Shown here: piece after piece, positions 41,427 to 50,369 of the stretch
How the letters are laid out: each line of letters starts with the position of its first letter
Numbering within the stretch: the stretch's first letter is position 1
Assembly: GCA_052298855.1 (NCBI GenBank)
Contig: DAVZXP010000004.1
Span: forward strand, 1-64,000
Length of the DNA stretch: 64,000 nucleotides
DNA from: Fimenecus sp052298855
GTDB taxonomy: Bacteria > Bacillota > Clostridia > Oscillospirales > Acutalibacteraceae
Direction: 5' to 3'
The notes under the pieces: generated by a model
The model's input: the letters and a program-made list of their open reading frames with translations, nothing else
What the model was told of the DNA's origin: nothing
Database searches by the model: none
Made by a program: the position numbers and the translations under genes

Positions 41427-42473
41427 TTATTCTGCCGCCGAGGTAAAGCTCTCTGCGGTTGTTATGCTCTGAATTTTTGTGCAATAGGGCTTGAAGGTTG
41501 TTTCAAGTGTATTGTAATCGTATCCAAGCTCCTTGCATATATCGGTGTTGATTGTTGCCGTGCCGTTGTCAAATACGGTTACGGGAAGAGTTGCCGTGTC
41601 AGCACCGTCAACAAGAATATTAGCAATCATCTTTGCTGTTTCAACACCAAGCTTGATATAATCAACGCCGTAGCCGAGGAATGCGCCGTTAAGTGCAAAT
41701 GAATCTGCACCTGTGAAGTGCGGGATTTTAGCCGCTGCAAAGATTTCATAAATTGAAAGCTCTGATTTCATAATTGTATTGTCGGTAGGTGTGAATACTG
41801 CGTCAACCTTATCGTTTACAAGAGCCTGAGCTGCCTGCTGAACCTCTGCGATTGTTGTTCCTGTGCGTTCAATGTATTTAATACCCTTTTTGTCAAGGAA
41901 TTTCTTTGCTTCTTCAATCGGTGTTTTTGAGGAATCCTGACTCATATCGTAAAGGAGACCTACTGTTTTTGTTTCGGGGTTGTTTGCAAGGATAAGATTC
42001 ATAATTGCTTCTGTATTGAGGTAATCTGAGGTACCTGTGATGTTTGCGCCGGGGTTATCAAGTGAATTTACAAGTCCTGCGCCGACAGGATCTGAAACCG
42101 CCGAGAAAACAATCGGAATATCTGTTGTTGCCGCCTGCATTGCGATTGCAACGGGTGTTGCGATACCGACCATAAGGTCAACGTTTTCAGCCTTGAAGTT
42201 TGAAATTATCTGAGCGAGAACATTTGAGTCGGCGTTGCAATTATCATAAAGGATATTGAACTTAACGCCCTTTTCCTGCCCGATTACCTTTAACTGTGCT
42301 TCGATATTTTCATAAATCTGATTGAGTGATGCGTCATCGACATAGTTGCAAATGCCGATTTTATAAGTCTTTGATGCGTTGTTGTCCGAATTCTTGTCGT
42401 TTGCGCAAGCCGCAAAGCCTAAAACAAGTGCGAATACGAGTAATATTGATAATGCTTTTGTAATTTTTTTCAT
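41427..42473 (-). CDS. trpX: Substrate-binding lipoprotein, TrpX family
   Basis: A 348-residue binding protein with a lipoprotein signal (LVLGFAACAND, lipidated Cys about residue 23) and the two-lobe fold of the ABC_sub_bind (DUF534) family (IVFSAVSDPVGAGLV; VDAVFTPTDNT). It captures the substrate outside the membrane. Family members include tryptophan and other amino-acid or sugar binders; the TGG specifier in the upstream T-box favours tryptophan. First gene of the operon. Confidence 0.88.
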   Translation of the reverse strand: MKKITKALSILLVFALVLGFAACANDKNSDNNASKTYKIGICNYVDDASLNQIYENIEAQLKVIGQEKGVKFNILYDNCNADSNVLAQIISNFKAENVDLMVGIATPVAIAMQAATTDIPIVFSAVSDPVGAGLVNSLDNPGANITGTSDYLNTEAIMNLILANNPETKTVGLLYDMSQDSSKTPIEEAKKFLDKKGIKYIERTGTTIAEVQQAAQALVNDKVDAVFTPTDNTIMKSELSIYEIFAAAKIPHFTGADSFALNGAFLGYGVDYIKLGVETAKMIANILVDGADTATLPVTVFDNGTATINTDICKELGYDYNTLETTFKPYCTKIQSITTAESFTSAAE

Positions 42474-42591
42474 GGTGATTAGCTCCTTAATTTTATAAAA
42501 TGTTTTGATGATTTTCGGTTTATAAATTTACTGCCGCCATCGCCATCGCATTGTTAAAATTATCATAAAATCACTCCAAATAAAAATAAAA

Positions 42592-42892
42592 AAATCCTGT
42601 CCCATAATTGGGACAGGATATAAATACCTGCGGTACCACCCAAGTTGACGAAATAACTTCGCCCGCTCTGCCTCATACTGAAATATATGAGCTGTACTGT
42701 AACGGGTACACCCCGTCGGTTACTACTTGCGAAAACGCTTTCGACCGCCCTCATAAGTCCATTCGCCTTAAATTTCACTGCTGCCATCTCACTGTCGGCA
42801 ACTCTCTTTGAGCTTCTGTAAAAGGTTACTACTCTTAATCGTAGGTTTTGTGTTGTTTTTTATAAGATAGCACAAGTAAAAACACTTGTCAA
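42592..42892 (-). promoter_or_regulatory. Tryptophan T-box leader with promoter
   Basis: Minus strand: TTGACA (plus 42887-42892), 17 bp, TATCTT (plus 42864-42869). The leader then shows the AGAGAG stem-I element, a specifier loop GCGAA-TGG-ACTTATGAG with TGG (Trp) at plus 42759-42761, the T-box sequence GGTGGTACCGC (plus 42630-42640) that pairs with the tRNA acceptor end, and a terminator hairpin (stem arms 42594-42604 and 42609-42619, then T run). Uncharged tRNA-Trp would allow read-through into trpX. Confidence 0.9.
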
Positions 42893-42908
42893 CACTTTTT
42901 TCAAAAAA

Positions 42909-43775
42909 TTAAAAATTAAAGTTGTCGCTGTCTCCGTTGTCTTTCGCTTCGGGAGCTTTTTCTTCCTCAACGGTAAAGTCAACGCTCATACCGTCCGAGC
43001 CGTATGAAAAGCCGTTGTAATCCATAGGATTGCGGTCGAAATTCATATCGGGCATAACAGGAATAATTCCAAACGAATCGGGCGATATAAGTCCCGAGTC
43101 AATAGCGTGCTTTTTAAGGTTTTCGTAGTACATAGCCTTTGTTGTTTCAACATAGGGCGTAACGTAAATAATCGCAATTCCTGCGGTACACGCAACAAGC
43201 AAGTACCAAGCAAGGAAGCTCAAATCAAGCACGAACAAATCTGATTTATAGCCTTTTGTCATAATCTCGCTCATTCTTCTTGCATCCTGTGAGTTGAGAT
43301 TGGGATTGTCGTGAAGAATGTACTTAACCTGCGAGTATGAATACCCCTTAATTACGCCCGGAATGACAAGGAGCAATGACCAAAGTCCGATAATAACATT
43401 TGTGACAAGCATAGTCGAAAGATATTTTCCGAACCTGTCGAAGCCCTCTTTGTATATAGACTTCCACTCAGGGTTAAAGCCCCTGATGTGATTGAGATAA
43501 TATCCTGCAAGAGAAACCATAAAAGGTAACAAAAGTATGCCGATTATAGAACTTGCGCTTCCAATACCATAAGTCGCACCATCAGCCGAATTGTAGTAAT
43601 CGTCAAAATATACCATTCCGTTAGAGAGAATATTTTTTACGTTGACCCAAACAGCAAATCCGTCCTGCAAAAGATAAATGATGATTGCCGCAAAGAACAT
43701 TTTCAACCATCTTGTATCGGTAGAAATGAAATTTTTAGCTTCATACTTAATTGCCGATCTGTTTAATACACCCAT
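42909..43775 (-). CDS. DUF975 family membrane protein
   Basis: A 288-residue integral membrane protein with about five or six helices. It has the DUF975 hallmarks: N-terminal 'RSAIKYEAKNFI', the 'YYLNHIRGFNPEWKSIYKEGFDRFGKYLST' region, and the 'IPGVIKGYSYSQVKYILHDNP' segment. The C-terminal 55 residues are an Asp/Asn-rich cytosolic tail. The function is unknown. It lies 11 bp after cysS and is probably cotranscribed with the cysE-cysS pair. Confidence 0.82.
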   Translation of the reverse strand: MGVLNRSAIKYEAKNFISTDTRWLKMFFAAIIIYLLQDGFAVWVNVKNILSNGMVYFDDYYNSADGATYGIGSASSIIGILLLPFMVSLAGYYLNHIRGFNPEWKSIYKEGFDRFGKYLSTMLVTNVIIGLWSLLLVIPGVIKGYSYSQVKYILHDNPNLNSQDARRMSEIMTKGYKSDLFVLDLSFLAWYLLVACTAGIAIIYVTPYVETTKAMYYENLKKHAIDSGLISPDSFGIIPVMPDMNFDRNPMDYNGFSYGSDGMSVDFTVEEEKAPEAKDNGDSDNFNF

Positions 43776-43786
43776 ATTTTACCTCC

Positions 43787-45184
43787 TTATTCCCTGTGCC
43801 ACTTCACGCCCTGCGGAGTGTCCTCAAGTACAATGCCCTGTGCTTTGAGTTCATCTCTTATTCTGTCCGCCTCAGCCCAATTTTTCTCCTTTCGAGCGTT
43901 CTGGCGAGCTTCGATAAGCTTTTCAACCTCTTCGTCAAGGCTGCCTGTATCTCTATTATAAACGAGTCCGAGAACATTTGTCAACTCGTCAAATAAATCA
44001 ATTGCATATTTGATAAGCTCAGCCGATTTAGAATCAATTACATTAACATTTATATCCTTAACAAGCTCAAAAACAGCCGAAATACCGTCTGCGGTGTTGA
44101 GGTCGTCGTCCATTGCCTCAATAAACTGCTCACGTCTTGAATCAAGCTGCTTTTTGATTTCCTCCGCATTTTCGGGAACAATATCCGTTGCATTCTCCAA
44201 TGCGAAATCAAGGTTGTTACGGCAAGTATAGAGCCTCTGAAGCGAAGCCTTGCACTGCTCGATTATATCGACGCTGTAATTTATCGGACTTCTGTACTGC
44301 GATGAAATCATAAGATAACGGATAGGCTCGTAGCCGTATTTTTCAGCTACATCACGGACTGTAAAGAAATTGCCGAGAGATTTTGACATTTTAACGTTGT
44401 CAACATTAATATATCCGTTGTGCATCCAATAATGTGAGAACGGAACGCCGTTGCAGCACTCGGACTGTGCGATTTCATTTTCGTGGTGCGGGAAGATAAG
44501 ATCCTGACCGCCGCAGTGAATATCGATTGTATTTCCGAGGAAGCGATGAACCATTGCAGAGCACTCGATATGCCAGCCGGGTCTGCCCTTGCCCCAAGGA
44601 GACTCCCAATAGGGCTCGCCGGGCTTTGCGCCCTTCCAAAGTGCGAAGTCCATAGGCTCTCTTTTAAGCTCGCCGATGTTAATTCTTGCGCCTGCCTCAA
44701 GCTCCTCAAGCGGCTGATGCGAAAGCTTGCCGTAGCCCGAGAATTTCTTGGGGCTGAAATAAACGTCGCCGTTTTCAACGGGATAAGCATAGCCCTTTTC
44801 AACAAGAGTTGTAATGATATTTATAATCTCGTCGATATTTTCGGTAGCCTTCGGATGAACGGTAGCTTCACGGAAATTAAGTCCCTTTGCATCCGTCCAG
44901 AACTCCTTGATGTATTTCTCCGAAACAGTCTTGTAATCCGAATTTTCCTCAATCGCCTTTTTGATTATTTTGTCGTCAATGTCGGTGAAATTCTGAACGA
45001 AATTAACCTTGTAACCTCTATATTCAAGATAACGGCGAAGCGTGTCAAAAACGCAAAGCGGTCTTGAATTTCCGATATGAATATAGTTGTAAACCGTAGG
45101 GCCGCAAGCGTAAATTTTAACCTCTCCGTCCGTGATGGTTTTAAGCTCCTCTTTTCTTCTTGTAAGCGTATTATATATCCTCAT
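43787..45184 (-). CDS. cysS: Cysteinyl-tRNA synthetase
   Basis: A 465-residue class I synthetase that charges tRNA-Cys. The zinc-binding start CGPTVYNY, ATP-binding HIGN (HIGH-type) and KMSKS (VKMSKSLGNF) are visible, and the zinc His/Cys follow in HIECSAM and HHENEIAQSE. ATG 45184 (MRIYNTLTRRKE) with AAAGGAAAAG upstream is preferred to the 45208 start. It overlaps the end of cysE by 14 bases. The Cys T-box upstream of cysE would control both. Confidence 0.95.
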   Translation of the reverse strand: MRIYNTLTRRKEELKTITDGEVKIYACGPTVYNYIHIGNSRPLCVFDTLRRYLEYRGYKVNFVQNFTDIDDKIIKKAIEENSDYKTVSEKYIKEFWTDAKGLNFREATVHPKATENIDEIINIITTLVEKGYAYPVENGDVYFSPKKFSGYGKLSHQPLEELEAGARINIGELKREPMDFALWKGAKPGEPYWESPWGKGRPGWHIECSAMVHRFLGNTIDIHCGGQDLIFPHHENEIAQSECCNGVPFSHYWMHNGYINVDNVKMSKSLGNFFTVRDVAEKYGYEPIRYLMISSQYRSPINYSVDIIEQCKASLQRLYTCRNNLDFALENATDIVPENAEEIKKQLDSRREQFIEAMDDDLNTADGISAVFELVKDINVNVIDSKSAELIKYAIDLFDELTNVLGLVYNRDTGSLDEEVEKLIEARQNARKEKNWAEADRIRDELKAQGIVLEDTPQGVKWHRE

Positions 45185-45821
45185 TATGTCTTTTCCTTTC
45201 TTCTTCAAGCTCTTTTTGTAACTTTTCTATCTTAACCGACATTCTGCAAAGCTCCTGCGACACGGGGTCGGGAATATGAACGTGGTCAAGCTTGTCGACT
45301 CGTTTTCCGTATTGCTTGACAATCCTTGCCGGAACGCCGACAGCCGTACAATTTTCAGGTATTTCGTCAAGGACCACCGCACCTGCGGCAATATTTGAAT
45401 TGTCCCCGACCTTGAACGGTCCTAAAACCTTTGCTCCTGCGCCTATCATAACGCCGTTGCCGATTGTGGGATGCCTTTTTCCCACATCTTTACCCGTTCC
45501 GCCGAGTGTTACTCCCTGATAGAGTGTAACGTCATCGCCGATTTCGGTTGTTTCTCCGATTACAACGCCTGTTCCGTGGTCAATGAAAAATCTTTTACCT
45601 ATTTTTGCGGCAGGATGAATTTCAATTCCTGTCTTTCTGACCGCCCGTTGAGATATTGCTCTTGCTATAAATTTATGATTATGCGTCCAAAACCAGTGCG
45701 CCTTGCGGTGCATCCTTATAGCCTTCAATCCGGGATATAAAAATAAGATTTCAGCATTCGACTTTGCGGCAGGGTCCCTGTCCTTGACGGTTGCTATGTC
45801 CTCTTTTAACTGCTCGAACAT
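45171..45821 (-). CDS. cysE: Serine O-acetyltransferase
   Basis: A 216-residue enzyme that makes O-acetylserine, the precursor of cysteine. An N-terminal helical part is followed by the left-handed hexapeptide helix (IGKRFFIDHGTGVVIGETTEIGDDVTLYQG with the catalytic Asp-His pair in FIDHGTG) and a C-terminal helical tail. ATG 45821 (MFEQLKED) has a strong CGGAGGTG; a longer frame from 45896 would start inside the T-box sequence. It is cotranscribed with cysS and controlled by the same leader. Confidence 0.95.
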   Translation of the reverse strand: MFEQLKEDIATVKDRDPAAKSNAEILFLYPGLKAIRMHRKAHWFWTHNHKFIARAISQRAVRKTGIEIHPAAKIGKRFFIDHGTGVVIGETTEIGDDVTLYQGVTLGGTGKDVGKRHPTIGNGVMIGAGAKVLGPFKVGDNSNIAAGAVVLDEIPENCTAVGVPARIVKQYGKRVDKLDHVHIPDPVSQELCRMSVKIEKLQKELEEERKRHNEDI

Positions 45822-45840
45822 CAAAACACCTCCGATAAAA

Positions 45841-46108
45841 ATAAAAAACGCCTTCAAAGTCTTACGACTCCGAAGGCGATAAATTCGCGGTTCCACTTCG
45901 ATTTGTAACTCAAAAGGCTTTAACGCACCTCTGCGTGCGAAGATACTGAAATTCCCTTCGCCTGCTCATAAGCGCACTTCGTAAATTCCCGTCTTAAAGG
46001 CGCTTTCAGCCGATGACGCCCTCTCTCTAAAAGCATAGAAAAATACTACTCTTCTTAATCACAGCATTTTTACAAATATATTGTACCACACTTATTTTGA
46101 ATAATCAA
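45841..46108 (-). promoter_or_regulatory. Cysteine T-box leader with promoter
   Basis: Minus strand: TTGATT (plus 46103-46108), 17 bp, TACAAT (plus 46080-46085); the -35 lies in the last codons of pgsA. The leader has an AGAGAG element, a specifier loop ACGAAG-TGC-GCTTATGAG with TGC (Cys) at plus 45974-45976, T-box AAGTGGAACCGCGAA (about plus 45884-45898) and a terminator whose outer arms are CGCCTTC (45849-45855) and GAAGGCG (45872-45878). Uncharged tRNA-Cys would induce cysE-cysS. Confidence 0.9.
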
Positions 46109-46694
46109 TCGAATTTTTACTGTCTTTTATATATATTATGCCTGAAATTACCGTAAGTACCGCTGTTATCCACAAAAGTCCGTTGGAAACATTGGAAAGA
46201 GTGAGCCAAGCAGGCAATTTTTCAAGGCAATTTGAATGTAAAACGTCGTTGATTATATAGTCAACCTCACAAAGCAGCATTATGACAATCGTAAATGTCA
46301 TTTGGCTGACCGTTTTGAGCTTGCCCCAGATATTTGCAGGGATAACAGTTCCGTTTGAAGCGGCTATCATTCTTATTGACGCAATGGCAAACTCCCTTGT
46401 GAGGACTATCATTACAATCCAAATGTTGCAAAGGCCCATTTCCATTAAAGCAAGCAGTGCCGAGGTTGTCAACATCTTATCCGCTATCGGATCAAGGAGC
46501 TTTCCGAAGTTGGTTATCTCGCCGTTTTTTCGTGCAAGCTTACCGTCTATGGCATCGGTTATTGCCGCAACGGAAAATATCAGCGTTGCGATTAAAAATC
46601 TGTGAGGTAAGCCCTCCCAAAGAATTACTGCAAGGTAAATGGGCGTAATAATCATTCGAGCTATCGTGAGCTTGTTGGGTGTGTTTAATTTCAT
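46092..46694 (-). CDS. pgsA: CDP-diacylglycerol--glycerol-3-phosphate 3-phosphatidyltransferase
   Basis: A 200-residue membrane enzyme making phosphatidylglycerol phosphate. The CDP-alcohol phosphotransferase motif is present: DAIDGKLARKNG, then GKLLDPIADK. Several hydrophobic helices span the rest. It overlaps rimO by four bases, the common clostridial rimO-pgsA arrangement. Confidence 0.94.
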   Translation of the reverse strand: MKLNTPNKLTIARMIITPIYLAVILWEGLPHRFLIATLIFSVAAITDAIDGKLARKNGEITNFGKLLDPIADKMLTTSALLALMEMGLCNIWIVMIVLTREFAIASIRMIAASNGTVIPANIWGKLKTVSQMTFTIVIMLLCEVDYIINDVLHSNCLEKLPAWLTLSNVSNGLLWITAVLTVISGIIYIKDSKNSIDYSK

Positions 46695-48019
46695 ACTACT
46701 TCTCCGATTAAATCATATTCGTTTATACCCATTATCTCAACATCCACAAAATCGCCGTCATTCAATTCATATCCGCAAGTAAAGTTAACGGTTCCGTCAA
46801 TTTCGGGTGCGTCACGCCACGTTCTGCCGTAATAGGTGTCGGTGTAAGCATCATAGCCCTCAACAACCGTGCGTAAAACCTTGCCGATATTCTGCTCATT
46901 GAGCTTTTCAAAGATACGGAACTGCTGTTCCATTATCGCTTCTCCACGCTCTTTCTTAATATCCTCGTCTATTTGGTCGGGAAGCCTTGCCGCAGGTGTT
47001 CCCTCCTCCGCCGAGTAAGCGAAGCAGCCGAGTCTGTCAAACTGCGCTTTTTCGACAAATTCCGACAGCGTTTCAAAATCCTCCTCCGTTTCACCGGGGA
47101 AGCCTGTAATGAGAGTTGTTCTCAATACAACATCGGGGATTTTTGCCCTTATTTTTTCAACAAGAGAAAGCAAGCTGTCCATATCGCCCACACGGTTCAT
47201 ACGTTTGAGAACAGGTGCACTTGCGTGCTGAATCGGAATGTCGAAATATTTTACAATCTTATCATTATTCGCAACAGCATCGATAAGCTCGTCGGTGATT
47301 CTCTCGGGATAACAATAGAGAACTCTTATCCACTCCAAGCCTTCAATTTTCGAGAGTGAGGTCAAAAGTGCAGGCAAAGCGGATTTTCCGTACAAATCCT
47401 CGCCGTACCTCGTTGTGTCCTGTGCGACAACGACAATTTCCTTTACGCCTGAACGCACAAGGTCTTGAGCCTCTTTGATTATATCCTCGGGCTGTCTTGA
47501 ACGGAATTCACCTCTGATTGAGGGAATTGCACAATAAGTACAGTGGTTCGAACAGCCCTCTGCGATTTTAAGATAAGCAAAATATGACGGAGTTGTGAGC
47601 ATTCTCTCACCGTTCAACGGCAAGCAGGTTTTATCCGCAAAGCTCTCGATAGTTTCGTCAGACTCCAAAGCCTTTTCGCATATTTCACAAATTTCACCGT
47701 TTGAGCCGATACCTACAACCGCATCAACCTCGGGAAATTCCTTTGCAATTTCCTCCCTGTACCTCTCCGCAAGGCAACCTGTTACGATAATCTTACCGAT
47801 AACGCCCTCATTTTTAAGCTCGACCATATCAAGTATGTTTTCAATCGCTTCTTTTTTAGCGTCCTCGATAAAACCGCAGGTGTTGATGATAACCGCATCT
47901 GCGCCGTCAACATCATCTGTAATTTCAAAGCCGTTTTGGGCAAGACGGGCAAGCATAATTTCGGCATCAACCTGATTTTTAGGACAGCCGAGTGAAATCA
48001 TACCTATCTTTTTACTCAT
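46691..48019 (-). CDS. rimO: Ribosomal protein S12 methylthiotransferase
   Basis: A radical-SAM enzyme of about 442 residues that adds a methylthio group to Asp of ribosomal protein S12. The N-terminal UPF0004 cluster cysteines are in SLGCPKNQVD, NTCGFI and VTGCLAE. The radical-SAM cluster is CSNHCTYC, and a TRAM domain ends the protein. The SLGCPKNQVD start and overall shape separate it from MiaB. The start is taken at MSKKIGMISL (48019), with an in-frame ATG at 48031 also possible. It overlaps the recX stop. Confidence 0.93.
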   Translation of the reverse strand: MSKKIGMISLGCPKNQVDAEIMLARLAQNGFEITDDVDGADAVIINTCGFIEDAKKEAIENILDMVELKNEGVIGKIIVTGCLAERYREEIAKEFPEVDAVVGIGSNGEICEICEKALESDETIESFADKTCLPLNGERMLTTPSYFAYLKIAEGCSNHCTYCAIPSIRGEFRSRQPEDIIKEAQDLVRSGVKEIVVVAQDTTRYGEDLYGKSALPALLTSLSKIEGLEWIRVLYCYPERITDELIDAVANNDKIVKYFDIPIQHASAPVLKRMNRVGDMDSLLSLVEKIRAKIPDVVLRTTLITGFPGETEEDFETLSEFVEKAQFDRLGCFAYSAEEGTPAARLPDQIDEDIKKERGEAIMEQQFRIFEKLNEQNIGKVLRTVVEGYDAYTDTYYGRTWRDAPEIDGTVNFTCGYELNDGDFVDVEIMGINEYDLIGEVV

Positions 48020-48650
48020 AGTAATTACCATTGCCTTTCAAGTCATTATCCGTTTCCGCAACCTCATTCAACGCCTTTTTAATATCGGAATAGGAATAAC
48101 CCATTCTCATCAAGCCGTTTATTGTCCGTCTGATATTTTTTTCGTCTGACAGCTTGTTGCGGTATTTTGAATTCAACAATATAATAATACGATTAAAATC
48201 GTCTTTGTCAAGTGATTTTACTGTTTCGCTTGCAATTTCCGAAGTAATACCTTTTGCTTTCAGCTCTTGTTCAATTCTTTTAGGGCTGTATTTTTTTCGT
48301 TCATACAACTCTTGTGCATACAGTTCTGCAAAGGCTTCATCATCAATAAGCCGAAGCTCCTCGAGCCTGTCAGCTGCCGATTGTGCCGCTTCTTTAGGAT
48401 ATTTTTGCGAAAGCTTTGTGATAATTTCTTTTTTTGAATGAGCACGGCGAGATAACAGGCTCATTCCGTTTAAGAAAGCACGACGGGAGTTGACCGAGCA
48501 CTCAAGTTCAGCCAACTCCTCTTCATCTATGCTGTTTAATTTATGCCACTTTTCGGAATACCAGAAGTTACTGTCAACGGTCATTTTGTATTCGCCGTCG
48601 ATATAAATATGTATCTTCTGCGCTCTTCCCGTTTTAACGCTAAGCTCCAT
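48012..48650 (-). CDS. recX: RecX, RecA regulator
   Basis: A 212-residue, Lys/Glu-rich protein built of repeated three-helix RecX units (RRAHSKKEIITKLSQKYP; ELYERKKYSPKRIEQELKAKG; MRMGYSYSDIKKAL). It caps RecA filaments. It lies two bases behind recA and is presumably translated from the same SOS-inducible message. Confidence 0.9.
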   Translation of the reverse strand: MELSVKTGRAQKIHIYIDGEYKMTVDSNFWYSEKWHKLNSIDEEELAELECSVNSRRAFLNGMSLLSRRAHSKKEIITKLSQKYPKEAAQSAADRLEELRLIDDEAFAELYAQELYERKKYSPKRIEQELKAKGITSEIASETVKSLDKDDFNRIIILLNSKYRNKLSDEKNIRRTINGLMRMGYSYSDIKKALNEVAETDNDLKGNGNYYE

Positions 48651-48652
48651 AA

Positions 48653-49780
48653 TTATTCGTCATCAACGATAATATCGATTTTTGCCCTTGCTTCATCCTT
48701 TGTTGTAGCAACAGGCTTATAAGCGATAACTTCATCTTCGCCGTCAAAATCGTCAGTCTTATTTCTCGACTCTTCAATCTTCTCTCTGATTTTAGCCTCG
48801 ATTTCATTGGCAATTTCGGGATTATCTCTGAGGTACTGCTTTGTGTTCTCCCTGCCCTGTCCGACTCTCGTCTCGCCGTAAGAGAACCAAGCGCCGCTTT
48901 TCTTCATTATATCCATTGAAACAGCCATATCGACAAGCTCGCTCTCTCTCGAAATACCCTCGCCGAACATAATATCAAATTCAGCCGTCTTAAATGGCGG
49001 AGCTACCTTGTTTTTAACAATTTTAACCTTTGTATGCGAGCCGATAAATTCGCCGTTAGTTCCCTTGAGCGATTCCGTTCTGCGTACATCCATACGGATA
49101 CTTGCGTAGAATTTAAGTGCACGACCGCCTGTTGTGGTTTCGGGATTTCCGAAAACAACGCCGACCTTTTCACGAAGCTGGTTAATGAAAATGATTATTG
49201 TATTTGATTTTGAAATAACGCCTGCAAGCTTACGCATAGCCTGTGACATAAGTCTTGCGTGTGCACCCATATGGCTGTCGCCCATTTCGCCGTCAATTTC
49301 AGCTCTCGGTACAAGTGCCGCAACAGAGTCGACAACAATTATGTCAAGAGCACCCGAGCGTGCAAGTTGCTCTACAATTTCAAGTGCCTGCTCGCCGTCG
49401 TCAGGCTGTGAAACAAGCAAGGAGTCAACGTCAACGCCGAGATTATGAGCGTAAATCGGGTCAAGAGCGTGCTCTGCGTCAACAAAAGCAGCCTCTCCGC
49501 CTGCCTTTTGAGCCTCGGCAACTGCATGGAGTGCAAGAGTAGTTTTACCTGAGGACTCAGGTCCGTATATTTCAATAATTCTGCCTTTCGGGAAGCCGCC
49601 GATGCCCGTTGCGGCATCAAGCGCTATTGAGCCTGTGGGAATTGCCTCGATATTAAGAGCGTTCCCCTCGCCCAAGCGCATAATTGCGCCCTCGCCGTAT
49701 TTTTTCTCAATCTGTGAAAGAGCAGTTTCAAGAGCTTTCTTTTTATTATCGTTTTTTGATATACCTGTTTTCGGTGCCAT
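48653..49780 (-). CDS. recA: Recombinase RecA
   Basis: A 375-residue recombinase. Walker A is GPESSGKTT, Walker B IIVVDSVAAL, loop L1/L2 regions include GEMGDSHMG and NQLREKVGVVFGNPETTTGG, and an acidic C-terminal tail closes the protein. ATG 49780 (MAPKTGISK) after GTGAGG is preferred to 49804. First gene of recA-recX-rimO-pgsA, behind a consensus promoter with a LexA-like box. Confidence 0.97.
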   Translation of the reverse strand: MAPKTGISKNDNKKKALETALSQIEKKYGEGAIMRLGEGNALNIEAIPTGSIALDAATGIGGFPKGRIIEIYGPESSGKTTLALHAVAEAQKAGGEAAFVDAEHALDPIYAHNLGVDVDSLLVSQPDDGEQALEIVEQLARSGALDIIVVDSVAALVPRAEIDGEMGDSHMGAHARLMSQAMRKLAGVISKSNTIIIFINQLREKVGVVFGNPETTTGGRALKFYASIRMDVRRTESLKGTNGEFIGSHTKVKIVKNKVAPPFKTAEFDIMFGEGISRESELVDMAVSMDIMKKSGAWFSYGETRVGQGRENTKQYLRDNPEIANEIEAKIREKIEESRNKTDDFDGEDEVIAYKPVATTKDEARAKIDIIVDDE

Positions 49781-49797
49781 TATTCTAACCTCACAAT

Positions 49798-49848
49798 CGC
49801 ACAAATGTTCGTTTTCTAAATTATATATGATACTGTGTAAAAATGCAA
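49798..49848 (-). promoter_or_regulatory. recA promoter with LexA-type SOS box
   Basis: Minus strand: TTGCAT (plus 49843-49848), 17 bp, TATAAT (plus 49820-49825). Just downstream is CGAAC-ATTT-GTGCG (plus 49798-49811), one mismatch from the Gram-positive consensus CGAAC-N4-GTTCG. Its place over the start site fits repression by LexA. Confidence 0.8.
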
Positions 49849-49969
49849 GTGTTTTTTAATAATTTTATAAAAATTCAGGCAAAATATTTTACTATCGTGG
49901 TTTATTTCGCTGTTTTATCGGCTAAAAAGGGAAAAAGAGCAAATTTTTTATATTTTTTTGTAAAAAGGC

Positions 49970-49998
49970 TTGCATTTAGTTAAATATTCTGTTAAAAT
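49970..49998 (+). promoter_or_regulatory. rpmB promoter
   Basis: TTGCAT (49970-49975), a 17-bp spacer and TAAAAT (49993-49998), 36 bp before the rpmB ATG. Confidence 0.75.
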
Positions 49999-50034
49999 AC
50001 TGTCTGTTATCGATTAAAGGAGGTGCCTCGCACT

Positions 50035-50220
50035 ATGGCAAAATGTGAATTCTGCGGAAAAGATGTTGCTTTCGGCATTAAAGTTTCTCACTCACACAGA
50101 CGTTCTAACAGAACTTGGAAGCCTAATGTAAAAAGAGTTAGAGCAATCGTAAACGGCTCTCCTAAAAGAGTTTATGCTTGCACTCGTTGCCTTCGTTCAG
50201 GCAAGGTTACAAGAGCTTAA
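50035..50220 (+). CDS. rpmB: 50S ribosomal protein L28
   Basis: A 61-residue basic ribosomal protein with a zinc-ribbon form: CEFCGK near the N-terminus and CTRCLRSGK near the C-terminus, as in bacteria that keep the four cysteines. AAAGGAGG precedes ATG 50035 by seven bases; an in-frame GTG at 50023 is less likely. It is a single-gene unit transcribed divergently from recA. Confidence 0.95.
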   Translation: MAKCEFCGKDVAFGIKVSHSHRRSNRTWKPNVKRVRAIVNGSPKRVYACTRCLRSGKVTRA

Positions 50221-50241
50221 CTTAATTGCTGAATGAAACTT

Positions 50242-50269
50242 ACGCTCACCAAAAGGTGAGCGTTTTTTC
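50242..50269 (+). terminator. rpmB terminator
   Basis: ACGCTCACC-AAAA-GGTGAGCGT followed by six T residues. Confidence 0.92.
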
Positions 50270-50320
50270 TTTATGCTTTGTGAGCTTCAAATAAATTTCA
50301 CATACACTCAATACACGCAA

Positions 50321-50352
50321 AAACAGGATACCCTCTTTTTGAGAGTATCCCG
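50321..50352 (-). terminator. Terminator of the uronate operon
   Basis: On the minus strand GGATACTCTC (plus 50341-50350) pairs with GAGGGTATCC (plus 50326-50335) with one wobble, then TGTTTTTGCG. Confidence 0.8.
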
Positions 50353-50369
50353 TTAATTTTGTAAATAAA

